A stretch of 64,000 bases of DNA from Flavobacterium pisciphilum (GCF_020905345.1 NZ_JAJJMO010000001.1:558001-622000); one strand, 5' to 3'; counted from the stretch's first letter, positions 49,286 through 57,771 are shown. Notes: generated by a model not told the origin, from the letters alone. Program-made: numbers and translations.

Positions 49286-49428
49286 CCGCCAAACGTTATA
49301 TCGCTTGGCGGGTTTGGGGATTTAGGCAGAATTTGAAGATGGTTTTGTAATTAGAAAATTTGTGTTTAACCGAAAAAACTCGCATCTTTAATTTCAAATT
49401 TCTTGTAACGCCAGAACCTTGGCAGTAA
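49286..49428 (+). repeat. attC-like site E, left end rearranged
   Basis: The left end is a local hairpin (CCGCCAA 49286-49292 with TTGGCGG 49305-49311) in place of the usual R' box. The middle is conserved (GAAGATGGTTTTGTAATTAG, CTCGCATCTTTAAT). The right half has TCTTGTAACGCCAGAAC and closes with CTTGGCAGTAA (49418-49428). Confidence 0.68.
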
Positions 49429-49443
49429 TCTTACCGTAGAATT

Positions 49444-50061
49444 ATGAAAAACAAAAAGTTACATTTTATAATTATTCCATTTTTAGCCTTAGCTTTTTTA
49501 AGTTGTGCAAGTTTCTCAAAAAAAAGATTTCGTAAAGAAGTTCAAAATTTAGAAATTGAAAATATCTCCCAATTAAATGGAAGTTATACATATAATCCAA
49601 TAAAAAGATACTATAGTTTTGAAAAACCTAAACCAAAAGATATTATTCCCGATTCTTTAATGAATAATAACGCATATATGTTTTTGTTAGGTAAATATTT
49701 AAATGAGAAAGATAAGTTTGACTCGATTAGTCAATTAAAAAATAATTTCAATATAGATTTAAGGCTTGAGAACAATAACTTATTAAAAATTAAAATTTCA
49801 GACAATTCAAAAGTAATTAAAGACACTACACTGACAGGGAAATATAAAAAAGGAATGTTTTATTTAGACAATAGTTTTTTAGATTGTAACGGTATTCCTT
49901 ATCTTTTTGGTGGGTGCAGAAATAACAAAAGACGAATTGGATTGACAAAAAATGGAAATCTATTAATAAATGAAGCTGTTTGTAATGAAGGAGCCTTTTT
50001 ATTAATTATAGGAAGTGGTTATAGCTATAATCTAACCTATGAATATAAACGAATTAAATAA
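49444..50061 (+). CDS. cassette 6: lipoprotein of unknown function
   Basis: A 205-residue protein with a lipoprotein signal (MKNKKLHFIIIPFLALAFLS, then Cys21). I recognise no family. The body is basic and asparagine-rich with a central segment QLNGSYTYNPIKRYYSFE and a glycine-rich C-terminal part (LIIGSGYSYNLTYEYKRI). The pattern, with a LNGSY opening and repeated strands, suggests a small beta-barrel or lipocalin-like fold, but this is a guess. The stop is 5 nt before site F. Confidence 0.75.
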   Translation: MKNKKLHFIIIPFLALAFLSCASFSKKRFRKEVQNLEIENISQLNGSYTYNPIKRYYSFEKPKPKDIIPDSLMNNNAYMFLLGKYLNEKDKFDSISQLKNNFNIDLRLENNNLLKIKISDNSKVIKDTTLTGKYKKGMFYLDNSFLDCNGIPYLFGGCRNNKRRIGLTKNGNLLINEAVCNEGAFLLIIGSGYSYNLTYEYKRIK

Positions 50062-50066
50062 AAAAA

Positions 50067-50208
50067 CTACTGCCAACAGCCGTTTGTATTGATTGGTTTT
50101 TTGGGCTGAATTTAAAGATGGTTTTGTATTTGCAAAAAAAATTTGTTTAATGAAAAAAACTCATTTCTTCAATCCTAAACCTCTTGTAGCACCAAGACAT
50201 TAGCAGAT
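50067..50208 (+). repeat. attC-like site F
   Basis: R' CTACTGCCAAC (50067-50077) pairs in 9 of 11 positions with CTTGGCAGTAA, which opens this cassette (49418-49428). The middle is conserved (GGCTGAATTTAAAGATGG). The right half CCTAAACCTCTTGTAGCACC leads to ATTAGCAGAT (50199-50208). Confidence 0.78.
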
Positions 50209-50226
50209 ATTTTAGAAAATCAGAAT

Positions 50227-51056
50227 ATGAAAGATCAACTAGAACAAATAATAGAGCAAGTTTACAATAAATCAAATAGAAATCTTTTCACGTTTTTGAC
50301 AGGCGCAGGAATTTCTGCTGATAGCGGAATACCAACTTATAGAGGAATAGATGGAATTTGGGTTAAAGGAACAAAGTTTCATAAACCAGAAGAATTTGGA
50401 ACTTTTAAATATTTTTCTAAAAACCCAGAAGAAGTTTGGCAATATTCTCTTTTTAGAAAAAAAATGTTTGAAAATACAAAGCCAAACAAAAGTCACTTTG
50501 AATTAGTAGAAATAGAAAATATTTTGCAAGATAGATTTAATTTAATTTAATTACTCAAAATATTGATAATTTACACAAACATGCTGGAACTAATCGAATT
50601 TATGAAATACATGGAAATAATAGAGAAATAAAATGTTCAAATGGTTGCAAAGAGATCATTAATCTATCTGGTGAAATTAAAGGAAAAGATATAGACGAAG
50701 ATTTAACTGAAAGAGAGATTGAATTATTGAAATGCAAAGAATGCGGAAGCTGGATGAGACCAAATATTTTGTGGTTTGATGAATATTATGATGAGAAAAC
50801 AAATAAAAGATTCAGTTCATTAAAAATCGCTAAAAACTCTGGTATCCTATTTATTGTTGGAACTTCAGGAGCAACTAATTTGCCAATGGAAATTGCCGAA
50901 ACAACTTTAAAATATGGAGGAACAATCGTTGATATTAATACCGAAGATAATCTGTTTACAGAACTAATTAAGCACAAAAAAAATAAAATTATCATTCGCC
51001 AAACATCAACTGAAGCGCTAGAAACAATTAAAAGAATAATAAAAAACATCTACTAA
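50227..51056 (+). pseudogene. cassette 7: Sir2-family NAD-dependent deacylase, interrupted by a frameshift
   Basis: A sirtuin broken into two frames. Bases 50227-50550 give the N-terminal part with TGAGISADSGIPTYRGIDG. After a 5-bp repeat (TTAAT)3 at 50537-50551, the reading continues in another frame with TQNIDNLHKHAGTNRIYEIH, the zinc cysteines in CSNGCKE and CKECGSWMRPNILWFDEYY, and VGTSGATNLPMEIAETTLKY. Removing one TTAAT unit restores an uninterrupted protein (DRFNLITQNID). Either the gene is dead or it is switched by slippage in this repeat. Intact it would be a CobB-like deacylase. The final stop codon lies inside the R' box of the next site. Confidence 0.85.
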
Positions 51057-51081
51057 CAGCTCTACAAGAGATTTGGGTATA
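51048..51081 (+). repeat. attC-like site G, truncated at the island end
   Basis: R' ATCTACTAAC (51048-51057) pairs in 8 of 10 positions with ATTAGCAGAT, which opens this cassette (50199-50208). TCTACAAGAGATTTGGGTAT follows, and then the site stops where the mnmE-end copy begins. Confidence 0.75.
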
Positions 51082-51096
51082 TGCATCGGAAAGTAG
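51082..51096 (+). repeat. attR-like copy of the mnmE 3' end
   Basis: TGCATCGGAAAGTAG encodes Cys-Ile-Gly-Lys-stop, exactly the last residues of MnmE but with different codons from the live gene (TGT ATT). The next 35 bp also match the sequence behind mnmE closely. This looks like the displaced original or a donor mnmE end, and marks the right border of the island. Confidence 0.75.
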
Positions 51097-51130
51097 TACC
51101 ACAAAATAACGCAAAACAACAACAAGAAAA

Positions 51131-51172
51131 AAAAGAGTTAAAATGTTTTAATCAACACTTTAACTCTTTTTT
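51131..51172 (+). terminator. terminator behind the mnmE-end copy (copy 2)
   Basis: AAAGAGTTAAA, a loop of about 17 nt and the complementary TTTAACTCTTT are followed by a T-run. This is the counterpart of the hairpin at 40511-40550. The rest of the gap to 51314 holds no gene. Confidence 0.82.
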
Positions 51173-51314
51173 TCATCTAGACTTTCTTTTGATTAACAAT
51201 GGGTTATATTTATGAATAAGTAAAGCTGTCTGAAAATTAACTTTAAGATAGCCACTTCTCCTGTAAATAATACTTTAGAATGATTCAATCAAAAAAAGAC
51301 TCCTACTTATGGGT

Positions 51315-52274
51315 TTATACTTTAAAGTTTCTTGCCATGCCTACCAAAACTTTTCGTGGACCTTCATAACGCTCTCTACCATGTGTAAATAGCATATTAT
51401 CTAATAATAAAAGGTCGTTTTTTTCCCATTGAAAAGAAAATTTTGTTTTTTCGTAAACGTCTCTAATGATATCAAGGGCTGCTGGATCAATTGGAGTTCC
51501 ATCACCAAAAAAAGTATTTCTAGGTAAATTATCTTCTCCTAAAACTTCTATTAAGGCTTCTTGCAATTCTTCTTCCAAACTACTAACATGAAATAAATGA
51601 GCTTGATTAAACCATAGTTTTTCTTTAGTTGTAGGATGAATAATAGAAGCTTGATTTACCTGTCTGGTTTTAAGTCCTTCAGGTGTCCATTCAAAATCCA
51701 ATTTATTTTCTTTACAAAATTGTTCAACTTCATTTTTATTGCTCGTTTGAAAAACTTCTTGCCAAGGCAAATCAATATTGGAATAGTTTCTTACATACAT
51801 TATTTTTTTTCGCTCAAACTCTTCTCTAATTTCTTTAGGGATTTCCTGATAAGCAATACGGCTATCTGAAATTGGTGTATTCCCCATTTTACTTGCTGGT
51901 GTTTCACATAAAAAACCAATTCTCATCGGCCAAGAGTTAAAATAGGCATTTTCATTATGCTGAGGAATCACTTCAGAAGCATGATATTCTGTAGCAGTGT
52001 ATACTTTGTTTTTCAATTCGGTTCGAGGAGTAGATCTATATGCATAATTATCTAAGTCTTCACCAAAGAATATTTTTAATATTGACCCAAAGTCATCTGC
52101 ACCATTAATGTTTAAACCACGGATTAAAAGTGCGCCTTCTTGGGAAATAAAATCTTCAAAGTCTTTTTTATTATCTTCTGCCCAATTTAATAGTTCCTCT
52201 CCTTGATAATTTTCAACATTTAATAACATCTTTTTTCCAGAGATTGTCTGGATTTCATCTATATTTAGTAGCAT
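51315..52274 (-). CDS. TauD/TfdA-family (SyrP-like) non-haem iron oxygenase
   Basis: A 319-residue 2-oxoglutarate/Fe(II) oxygenase. Putative metal ligands are in IPQHNENAY (His-x-Glu, as in clavaminate synthase) and near the C-terminus in FTHGRERYEGPRKVLVGMAR (His and the 2-oxoglutarate-binding Arg). Other family marks are YRSTPRTELKNKVYTATEYH and GNTPISDSRIAYQEIP. SyrP-like members hydroxylate amino acids loaded on NRPS carrier proteins, and this fits as the last gene of the NRPS operon. The exact substrate is unknown. Confidence 0.87.
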   Translation of the reverse strand: MLLNIDEIQTISGKKMLLNVENYQGEELLNWAEDNKKDFEDFISQEGALLIRGLNINGADDFGSILKIFFGEDLDNYAYRSTPRTELKNKVYTATEYHASEVIPQHNENAYFNSWPMRIGFLCETPASKMGNTPISDSRIAYQEIPKEIREEFERKKIMYVRNYSNIDLPWQEVFQTSNKNEVEQFCKENKLDFEWTPEGLKTRQVNQASIIHPTTKEKLWFNQAHLFHVSSLEEELQEALIEVLGEDNLPRNTFFGDGTPIDPAALDIIRDVYEKTKFSFQWEKNDLLLLDNMLFTHGRERYEGPRKVLVGMARNFKV

Positions 52275-52338
52275 ATTTTTAATGGTTAATTTTTTGATTA
52301 ATATGTTTTTTGATTTAAATTATCTTTTTTTTCATTTA

Positions 52339-53301
52339 TTAAATGCGTCCAATCATTTTCTTGAATCCGTATGAAAGACCTGAAAAAACAGCTAAAAGAG
52401 GCATTAGAAAGGATATCTTTCTAAAAGGTTGTAATCCGCCTTTGTAAAATTGACGAACAAAATAATTTGAAAAATTTCCAAATTTATGGATTGGGGTTTT
52501 CCAGCAATGAGCGTAAGTAAATCCAACTACATTATCATCTGGCATAACAGCATGTAACCAATAAGGGGGAATATATAAGGCATCTCCTTCTTGAACATAG
52601 GCAATGACAGGTTTCAAATCAATTGAACTGTCTAAAACTTTTCCATCTAAATAAGAATCATTTCTAAAAAATTCAACAATTTCTTTTGCATTAGGTATTT
52701 CAGGTGATAATAAAGCCACTTTTTTCGCTCCACTAACCTGACACATTAAAGTTTCATCTGTAATGTGATGATGCCAAGCTGTGGAGGCTCTACGATACAA
52801 AAAAAACCTTTTTTGCTCATAAAGTCTTGGTTTTATCGAACTGTTAAGAAAAGCGAATCCAGGCATCTCGTTTATTAATTTCGAAAAACGATTATCATCG
52901 GTAATTTTTTCAGCAGGCATGCTCAAAATAGGGTCTTCATTGTTGAATAACCTTTTTATTGCTTTATGAAATGTAACCTCTTCACTATTAATCTTATGTC
53001 TTTCCCAACTAGCGTGATTCATATGTGGATAGATTGTAATTTTAAAATCATCACAAGCTGTTAACCAATACTCTTCACTTTTAAAATGTTGAATAGCAGG
53101 CCAATGTTTTACCGCACCTTTAATAAGACATGGTTTATTGGGGGCTACCCAATCTTTATTAAACTTTTTTCCACTTAAGTCATTAACCATAACAACTTGT
53201 ACCTGAGTTGCATTTTCAATTCCCGGAATCATTGAAAATAAATCATCAATAATTACTTCAGGTTTTGTTTCCGTTTGAGGAGTTACTAGAACATTTTCCA
53301 T
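52339..53301 (-). CDS. cupin/JmjC-like oxygenase
   Basis: A 320-residue protein of the cupin-8/JmjC group. The core contains NKPCLIKGAVKHWPA, the metal-site stretch STAWHHHITDETLMCQVSGA (His and Asp ligands), KKVALLSPE and the distal His in GDALYIPPYWLHAV. A hydrophobic C-terminus (residues about 297-313) is unusual for this family and may anchor it or be a helix. Such enzymes hydroxylate peptides or amino acids using Fe(II) and 2-oxoglutarate. It stands 65 nt upstream of the TauD-like gene on the same strand, within the NRPS operon. Confidence 0.83.
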   Translation of the reverse strand: MENVLVTPQTETKPEVIIDDLFSMIPGIENATQVQVVMVNDLSGKKFNKDWVAPNKPCLIKGAVKHWPAIQHFKSEEYWLTACDDFKITIYPHMNHASWERHKINSEEVTFHKAIKRLFNNEDPILSMPAEKITDDNRFSKLINEMPGFAFLNSSIKPRLYEQKRFFLYRRASTAWHHHITDETLMCQVSGAKKVALLSPEIPNAKEIVEFFRNDSYLDGKVLDSSIDLKPVIAYVQEGDALYIPPYWLHAVMPDDNVVGFTYAHCWKTPIHKFGNFSNYFVRQFYKGGLQPFRKISFLMPLLAVFSGLSYGFKKMIGRI

Positions 53302-53390
53302 ATATCTTTTTTATAATTTTATTTTATCTAAAAAAACATTTACTACCCTTGGATACTCTAAATTAATGCGAGTTTTGAAATTTATATCGA

Positions 53391-54029
53391 TTAAATTATT
53401 GAACAAATATTAATTTCATTCATTGAAACGGTATGATTCCCATTATATACAACATAAGCACTATAACTTTCATTTATATTTAATTTTTCAAAACTCCATA
53501 ACTGATTACAGCATAGTAATTTTTCATTGTATATTTCAATATCTTTCAATGGCATCATAAGTCCTTTTCCATCTGCTTTTAAAGCAGCTTCTTTTAATGT
53601 CCATGTATCATAGAATAACTCTAATGGCGTTTGTGTGTTTTGAAATCTTTTATCATCCTCGTCATTAAAAACAATTTCCTTTATTTCATTTATATCAATA
53701 TTTTTAATTTCTTCAATATCAATACCAATCCTCGATTGCATTGAAATGGCACATATAACATAATTTCCTGAATGAGAAATATTAAAATCAATATCTTGAT
53801 TTATGTAAGGGCGATTATTTTCATCAATTTTAATTTCGTCTAATACTCTTTTTGAATACCCACTTTCCATTAATAATTTTCTTAAAACCAATTTTCCAAA
53901 CAAACATCTTTTTTGATCATTCTCTTTAATATAGCTGTTTACCTGTTTTTGGATAAACTCAGGAACATTGGGTATGAGATTCTTGTAATCATCAATAAGA
54001 TCAATATTTATGTAATTTATTAAAATCAT
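53391..54029 (-). CDS. Sfp-type 4'-phosphopantetheinyl transferase
   Basis: A 212-residue enzyme that attaches the phosphopantetheine arm to the NRPS carrier domains. Motifs are NISHSGNYVICAI, RIGIDIEEIKNID (the Mg-binding Asp and Glu) and FYDTWTLKEAALKADGKGLM (the W-x-x-KEA signature). The length is typical for the Sfp class. It lies between the thioesterase and the cupin-like gene and is needed to activate the NRPS in this operon. Confidence 0.93.
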   Translation of the reverse strand: MILINYINIDLIDDYKNLIPNVPEFIQKQVNSYIKENDQKRCLFGKLVLRKLLMESGYSKRVLDEIKIDENNRPYINQDIDFNISHSGNYVICAISMQSRIGIDIEEIKNIDINEIKEIVFNDEDDKRFQNTQTPLELFYDTWTLKEAALKADGKGLMMPLKDIEIYNEKLLCCNQLWSFEKLNINESYSAYVVYNGNHTVSMNEINICSII

Positions 54030-54053
54030 TATTCTTCATTTACTTGATCTGTA

Positions 54054-54785
54054 CTATTGCATCTTTTCAGTTAATAAGTCTAAAGCTTTTTTGGCTACAT
54101 TTTTTTTATAGCATTTTTTTATTATGCTACATAATTTTTCTGCATTATTGAATATAAAAAAGTGGTTTCCAGTAAGTATTTCATAATTAAAAAACGATGT
54201 TGTGTATTTGGACCAATTCGTTATGTCTTCAACATGTTTTTCAACATCACCCATTATAGAATAAATTGGGGTTTTAATAATAGACTCACTGCCTAAATTG
54301 TTTTCTTCGGAAATTTCAAAATCTGCTTTTAGAATAGGTATAAAATAATCTAATAACTCTTGACTTTTTAAAAACTCTAAAGGCAATCCTCCCAACTTTG
54401 TTACTTCCACAATAAACTCTTCATCTTCGAGCAAATATCTTTTTTTATTCTCTTTTATTTTTGGCCCAGCATTTCCTGATACGATTAAACATAGGGGTGT
54501 TATACTATCTTCTTCAAGCATTCTTGTTACTTTGAAAGCAAGTGAAGCTCCCATACTATGTCCGTATATTAGAAAATTCTTAGAGGTTAATCTTTTTTTT
54601 ATTTGTGTATAGATATAATTTGCAGCTGTAGTAAAATCTTTGATCAAAATCTCATCCGAACTTGCCCCTCTCCCTGGAAGCTCAATTGCTTCTAATTTAA
54701 ATTCTCCCAAATATGAATTCATGAAATTAAAGGAGTCACTGTTTCCTCCTGCAAAATGCAACATAAATAATTGTGGTTTTGACAT
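54054..54785 (-). CDS. type II thioesterase
   Basis: A 243-residue alpha/beta hydrolase. It begins with the external-thioesterase pattern MLHFAGGNSDSFNFM, the nucleophile is in IYGHSMGASLAF (Ser) and the base in LTGNHFFIF (His). Type II thioesterases clear misloaded or stalled intermediates from NRPS carrier domains. It is 25 nt upstream of the phosphopantetheinyl transferase gene, so both are likely cotranscribed. Confidence 0.92.
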   Translation of the reverse strand: MSKPQLFMLHFAGGNSDSFNFMNSYLGEFKLEAIELPGRGASSDEILIKDFTTAANYIYTQIKKRLTSKNFLIYGHSMGASLAFKVTRMLEEDSITPLCLIVSGNAGPKIKENKKRYLLEDEEFIVEVTKLGGLPLEFLKSQELLDYFIPILKADFEISEENNLGSESIIKTPIYSIMGDVEKHVEDITNWSKYTTSFFNYEILTGNHFFIFNNAEKLCSIIKKCYKKNVAKKALDLLTEKMQ

Positions 54786-54841
54786 GTTTATTACTTTAAA
54801 GGATTTAATATTTTAAATTATAATTTGAATTGCATTTGTCC

Positions 54842-56032
54842 TTAATCTTTCATTTTTTGGTAAAAAAATATTGCTATAAACCCAAACACACCGCTAAATG
54901 CTATAACTCTTTGTGGACCAAACAAATCAACGCAAAAACCTGCCAATAATCCTGCTAATGTGCTTGCCAGTTGATTTACCATACTCATCGTCGATATTAT
55001 TGTTGCTCTAAATTTTCCTGGAATGACTTGATGCAAATACGACTGAATTAATGGTCCTCCCAAATTTAACATTCCACTTTTGGTAATAATAATTATTACA
55101 GCAAGAATGAAAAATGGTGGATAAATAAATAATAATGAAAAAAGTAATCCTATAACAATTAGAATTAGAATTGACAATACATTTTTAGATTTAAACCTTG
55201 TAAAGAGACGTGAAGCAAACGAAGAACCAATACTAACAACTGATATGATTGAAAAAACATACCCCATTTGGTATTCTTTTAATCCTAAGCTTATTAAAAA
55301 TGGTTGTGTTCCTATTGCTCCAGCTTTTACTATACACATAAATATACCTGCCACTATAGAGAAAAACAATGTTTTCTGGCGTATTGAAAAAGCAATACCA
55401 ATCTTACTGGTTTGAAATGATTCTTTAAAAAGATCCAATACTTTTGATTTTTTCGGTTTAAAGCTTTCTTTAGTGAAGAAAGTTATTATGATAGCAGTAA
55501 AAAAGAAACCTAGACTATATATATACCAAAGAATTTTTATGGAATATACTTTAACCAATAAGGCTCCTAAAATTGGTGCAAAAACGGCCCCCAAAGCCAT
55601 AAAACTAGCACTCTTAATAAAATACTCCTGATGGAGGTCTTTTCTTTTTTTAACATTTAGATTATCAATAACTAAAGCTTCCTGAGCGCCTGACATAAAG
55701 GTATCTCCAATCCCTGTCATTATATATAAAAGTAGAATGACATAAAAGTTTTTTACAATTGGAATAAACAATACTGCAATTGCAATAATTAAAGATCCTA
55801 CTACTACGGAATACTTTCTACTAAATCCATCAGCAAAGGCTCCTGTTGGAATTTCAAATAAAAATGCAGCTACCCCAGCACACGACATGATAACGGAAAT
55901 TTCGAAAAAAGAATAGCCTAAATGTAAAAAATAAAGCAAGTAAAACGGTGTTATCATTGTTGATAGCCCTGAAACAAGTAAATACAAGTAAAAGGGCCAT
56001 AAATGCTTTAATTCGTCTTTTTTAAATAGCAT
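54842..56032 (-). CDS. MFS transporter, probable product exporter
   Basis: A 396-residue inner-membrane protein with about twelve predicted helices. It shows the MFS A-loop-like stretch FEIPTGAFADGFSRKYSVV between helices 2 and 3 and a long central loop with KESFKPKKSKVLDLFKESF. Its position in the NRPS operon suggests export of the peptide or self-protection. The substrate is inferred only from context. Confidence 0.88.
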   Translation of the reverse strand: MLFKKDELKHLWPFYLYLLVSGLSTMITPFYLLYFLHLGYSFFEISVIMSCAGVAAFLFEIPTGAFADGFSRKYSVVVGSLIIAIAVLFIPIVKNFYVILLLYIMTGIGDTFMSGAQEALVIDNLNVKKRKDLHQEYFIKSASFMALGAVFAPILGALLVKVYSIKILWYIYSLGFFFTAIIITFFTKESFKPKKSKVLDLFKESFQTSKIGIAFSIRQKTLFFSIVAGIFMCIVKAGAIGTQPFLISLGLKEYQMGYVFSIISVVSIGSSFASRLFTRFKSKNVLSILILIVIGLLFSLLFIYPPFFILAVIIIITKSGMLNLGGPLIQSYLHQVIPGKFRATIISTMSMVNQLASTLAGLLAGFCVDLFGPQRVIAFSGVFGFIAIFFYQKMKD

Positions 56033-56073
56033 GTTTTATAGGTTAATTGTCTTAAAAAAAAGTGTTTACTATT

Positions 56074-57699
56074 TTAATTAAAATCCACTACTTCTTGATT
56101 CACGTAATCATAAAATAGTTCTTTTTCACCAAAAAGTCTTTCGGCTATAATATTTCTTTTCAGACACTCTTCAATAAGACGGTTGGATTGAACAATTGGA
56201 TTAGATTCGTCAGTATATTTGATACTACTAATAAATTCTAACCAAGGTTCTTGTCCCATTGCATATACATATACTTCTTTTGGGTTGAAAATTTCAACTA
56301 GAGGCATTCCTTTTGAAAAATCAGATCCTGAAAGTCTACGTGATTGATCTTTATCTCTTGCTAAATCTTCCGTAAGTAATGGTCCATATAACCATGACAA
56401 AGGTGCACCATCACATTCCATTCCTAAAAACACAACATCAACATCACCTACAACTCGCTGAACATGTTTATATAAAAATGGTTCCATTACTCTAGAATCA
56501 GCAACAAACAAGAACGAAAACTGCTTAATAGCAACATGAAAACAAGCTTTTGCTCTTACATTTAAATCACTATGTTCTCCTGTAAATGGTATAGCTGTAA
56601 TAGAGACGTTATCGAATACATTTCTATCCATTTCATCCATTTCGATAACATTTTTGAACCCCATACTTTTAAATGCTAGTTTCAAATTAGGATCTTGCAA
56701 TGCACCACTTGTGGTTATAGGAACTACAATATTTTTAATTTTATGTCTCAATGGCAATAATGTTTCCAATAAGACATGATCTTGATGGTTATGTGTTATA
56801 ATTACATAATCAATTTCATCTGGTAAATCATAATCTGAGTAATGAGATACGGTTGATTCATAGCCATAATAACTGATTACTGGATCTAATAAAACACTTA
56901 CTTCTTTAGTTTCAATCAAAATACAAGCATGTCCAAAATAACGCATACGTGCTTTTTCTCCGTCGTATTTCTTGTATCTAGGGCTTTGTTCTTCTGTGAA
57001 AAAAGTATCAAATAGCGCTCTATCATCAGGAGATACCCCTAAAATGGTTGCTATTTCATCGATACATCCCGGATTTCTCTTCATTTTACTTAAAGCATCA
57101 ATACCTGTATGATTTAAAGGAATATTTAAATGTAAAACATTAGGGCTATCAAGTTTTGGAGTACTCAAACAAAAAGGTCTTGAATCATTATCAGTAATCC
57201 ACAATGCTATACTTTGAGAAGAAATATCATTGAATTCACTTGTATATAATAGTGATTCGAAAAGACGGAAAGAAGGATTATTATTTAAATCATAAACCAA
57301 CTCAACATATCCTTTTAGTAAATCTGGAACTTTTTCATATAAAGGTTCTAAAGAAAAACCTTTCGCATTACTCTTTAGCATTTTATCCAATTCGACTATA
57401 GCTGCCTGAAGTTCTATAGATTTAGCTCGACGCTCTATTGTATTTTGTTTTAGTTCTTTTACTTCATCAATTCTACCTCCATTATAATCGATAAATGGAC
57501 CTCCCAACATTTTTGGATTTTTGACTGCAGCAGCATGTATCTGAGGAGCTTGAAGATAAGAATTCATTATTTTTAAATGTCTCCCTACAATATTCATAGC
57601 AGCTGTAGCAGGTGATATAAGATGCGACCAAGCATACCAACGGTCAATTAAAGGTTCTATAACGACATTAGGCTTCAGGAAGAACGTTTTTTCTTTCAT
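56074..57699 (-). CDS. metallo-beta-lactamase-fold enzyme, CmlA-like diiron hydroxylase
   Basis: A 541-residue protein. The C-terminal half is an MBL fold with YFGHACILIETKEVSVLLDP, metal motif THNHQDHVLLETL (HxHxDH), TGEHSDLNVRAKACFHV and FLFVADSRVMEP. The N-terminal 230 residues form a separate domain. Length and domain order match CmlA-type enzymes, which use a diiron centre to beta-hydroxylate an amino acid held on an NRPS carrier. A plain hydrolase cannot be excluded. It is 72 nt behind the NRPS gene and ahead of the exporter. Confidence 0.72.
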   Translation of the reverse strand: MKEKTFFLKPNVVIEPLIDRWYAWSHLISPATAAMNIVGRHLKIMNSYLQAPQIHAAAVKNPKMLGGPFIDYNGGRIDEVKELKQNTIERRAKSIELQAAIVELDKMLKSNAKGFSLEPLYEKVPDLLKGYVELVYDLNNNPSFRLFESLLYTSEFNDISSQSIALWITDNDSRPFCLSTPKLDSPNVLHLNIPLNHTGIDALSKMKRNPGCIDEIATILGVSPDDRALFDTFFTEEQSPRYKKYDGEKARMRYFGHACILIETKEVSVLLDPVISYYGYESTVSHYSDYDLPDEIDYVIITHNHQDHVLLETLLPLRHKIKNIVVPITTSGALQDPNLKLAFKSMGFKNVIEMDEMDRNVFDNVSITAIPFTGEHSDLNVRAKACFHVAIKQFSFLFVADSRVMEPFLYKHVQRVVGDVDVVFLGMECDGAPLSWLYGPLLTEDLARDKDQSRRLSGSDFSKGMPLVEIFNPKEVYVYAMGQEPWLEFISSIKYTDESNPIVQSNRLIEECLKRNIIAERLFGEKELFYDYVNQEVVDFN

Positions 57700-57771
57700 A
57701 GTGTTTGTTTCTAATTATTATTATCTTTTTGTATTTAATCTTTGTATTTATTTTTAAACTTATAAGGGTAT

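Noticed and set aside
43062..51081. The repeated sites as a CRISPR array
   Set aside because: The repeats are about 135 bp, unequal, and separated by whole genes; no cas gene is present.
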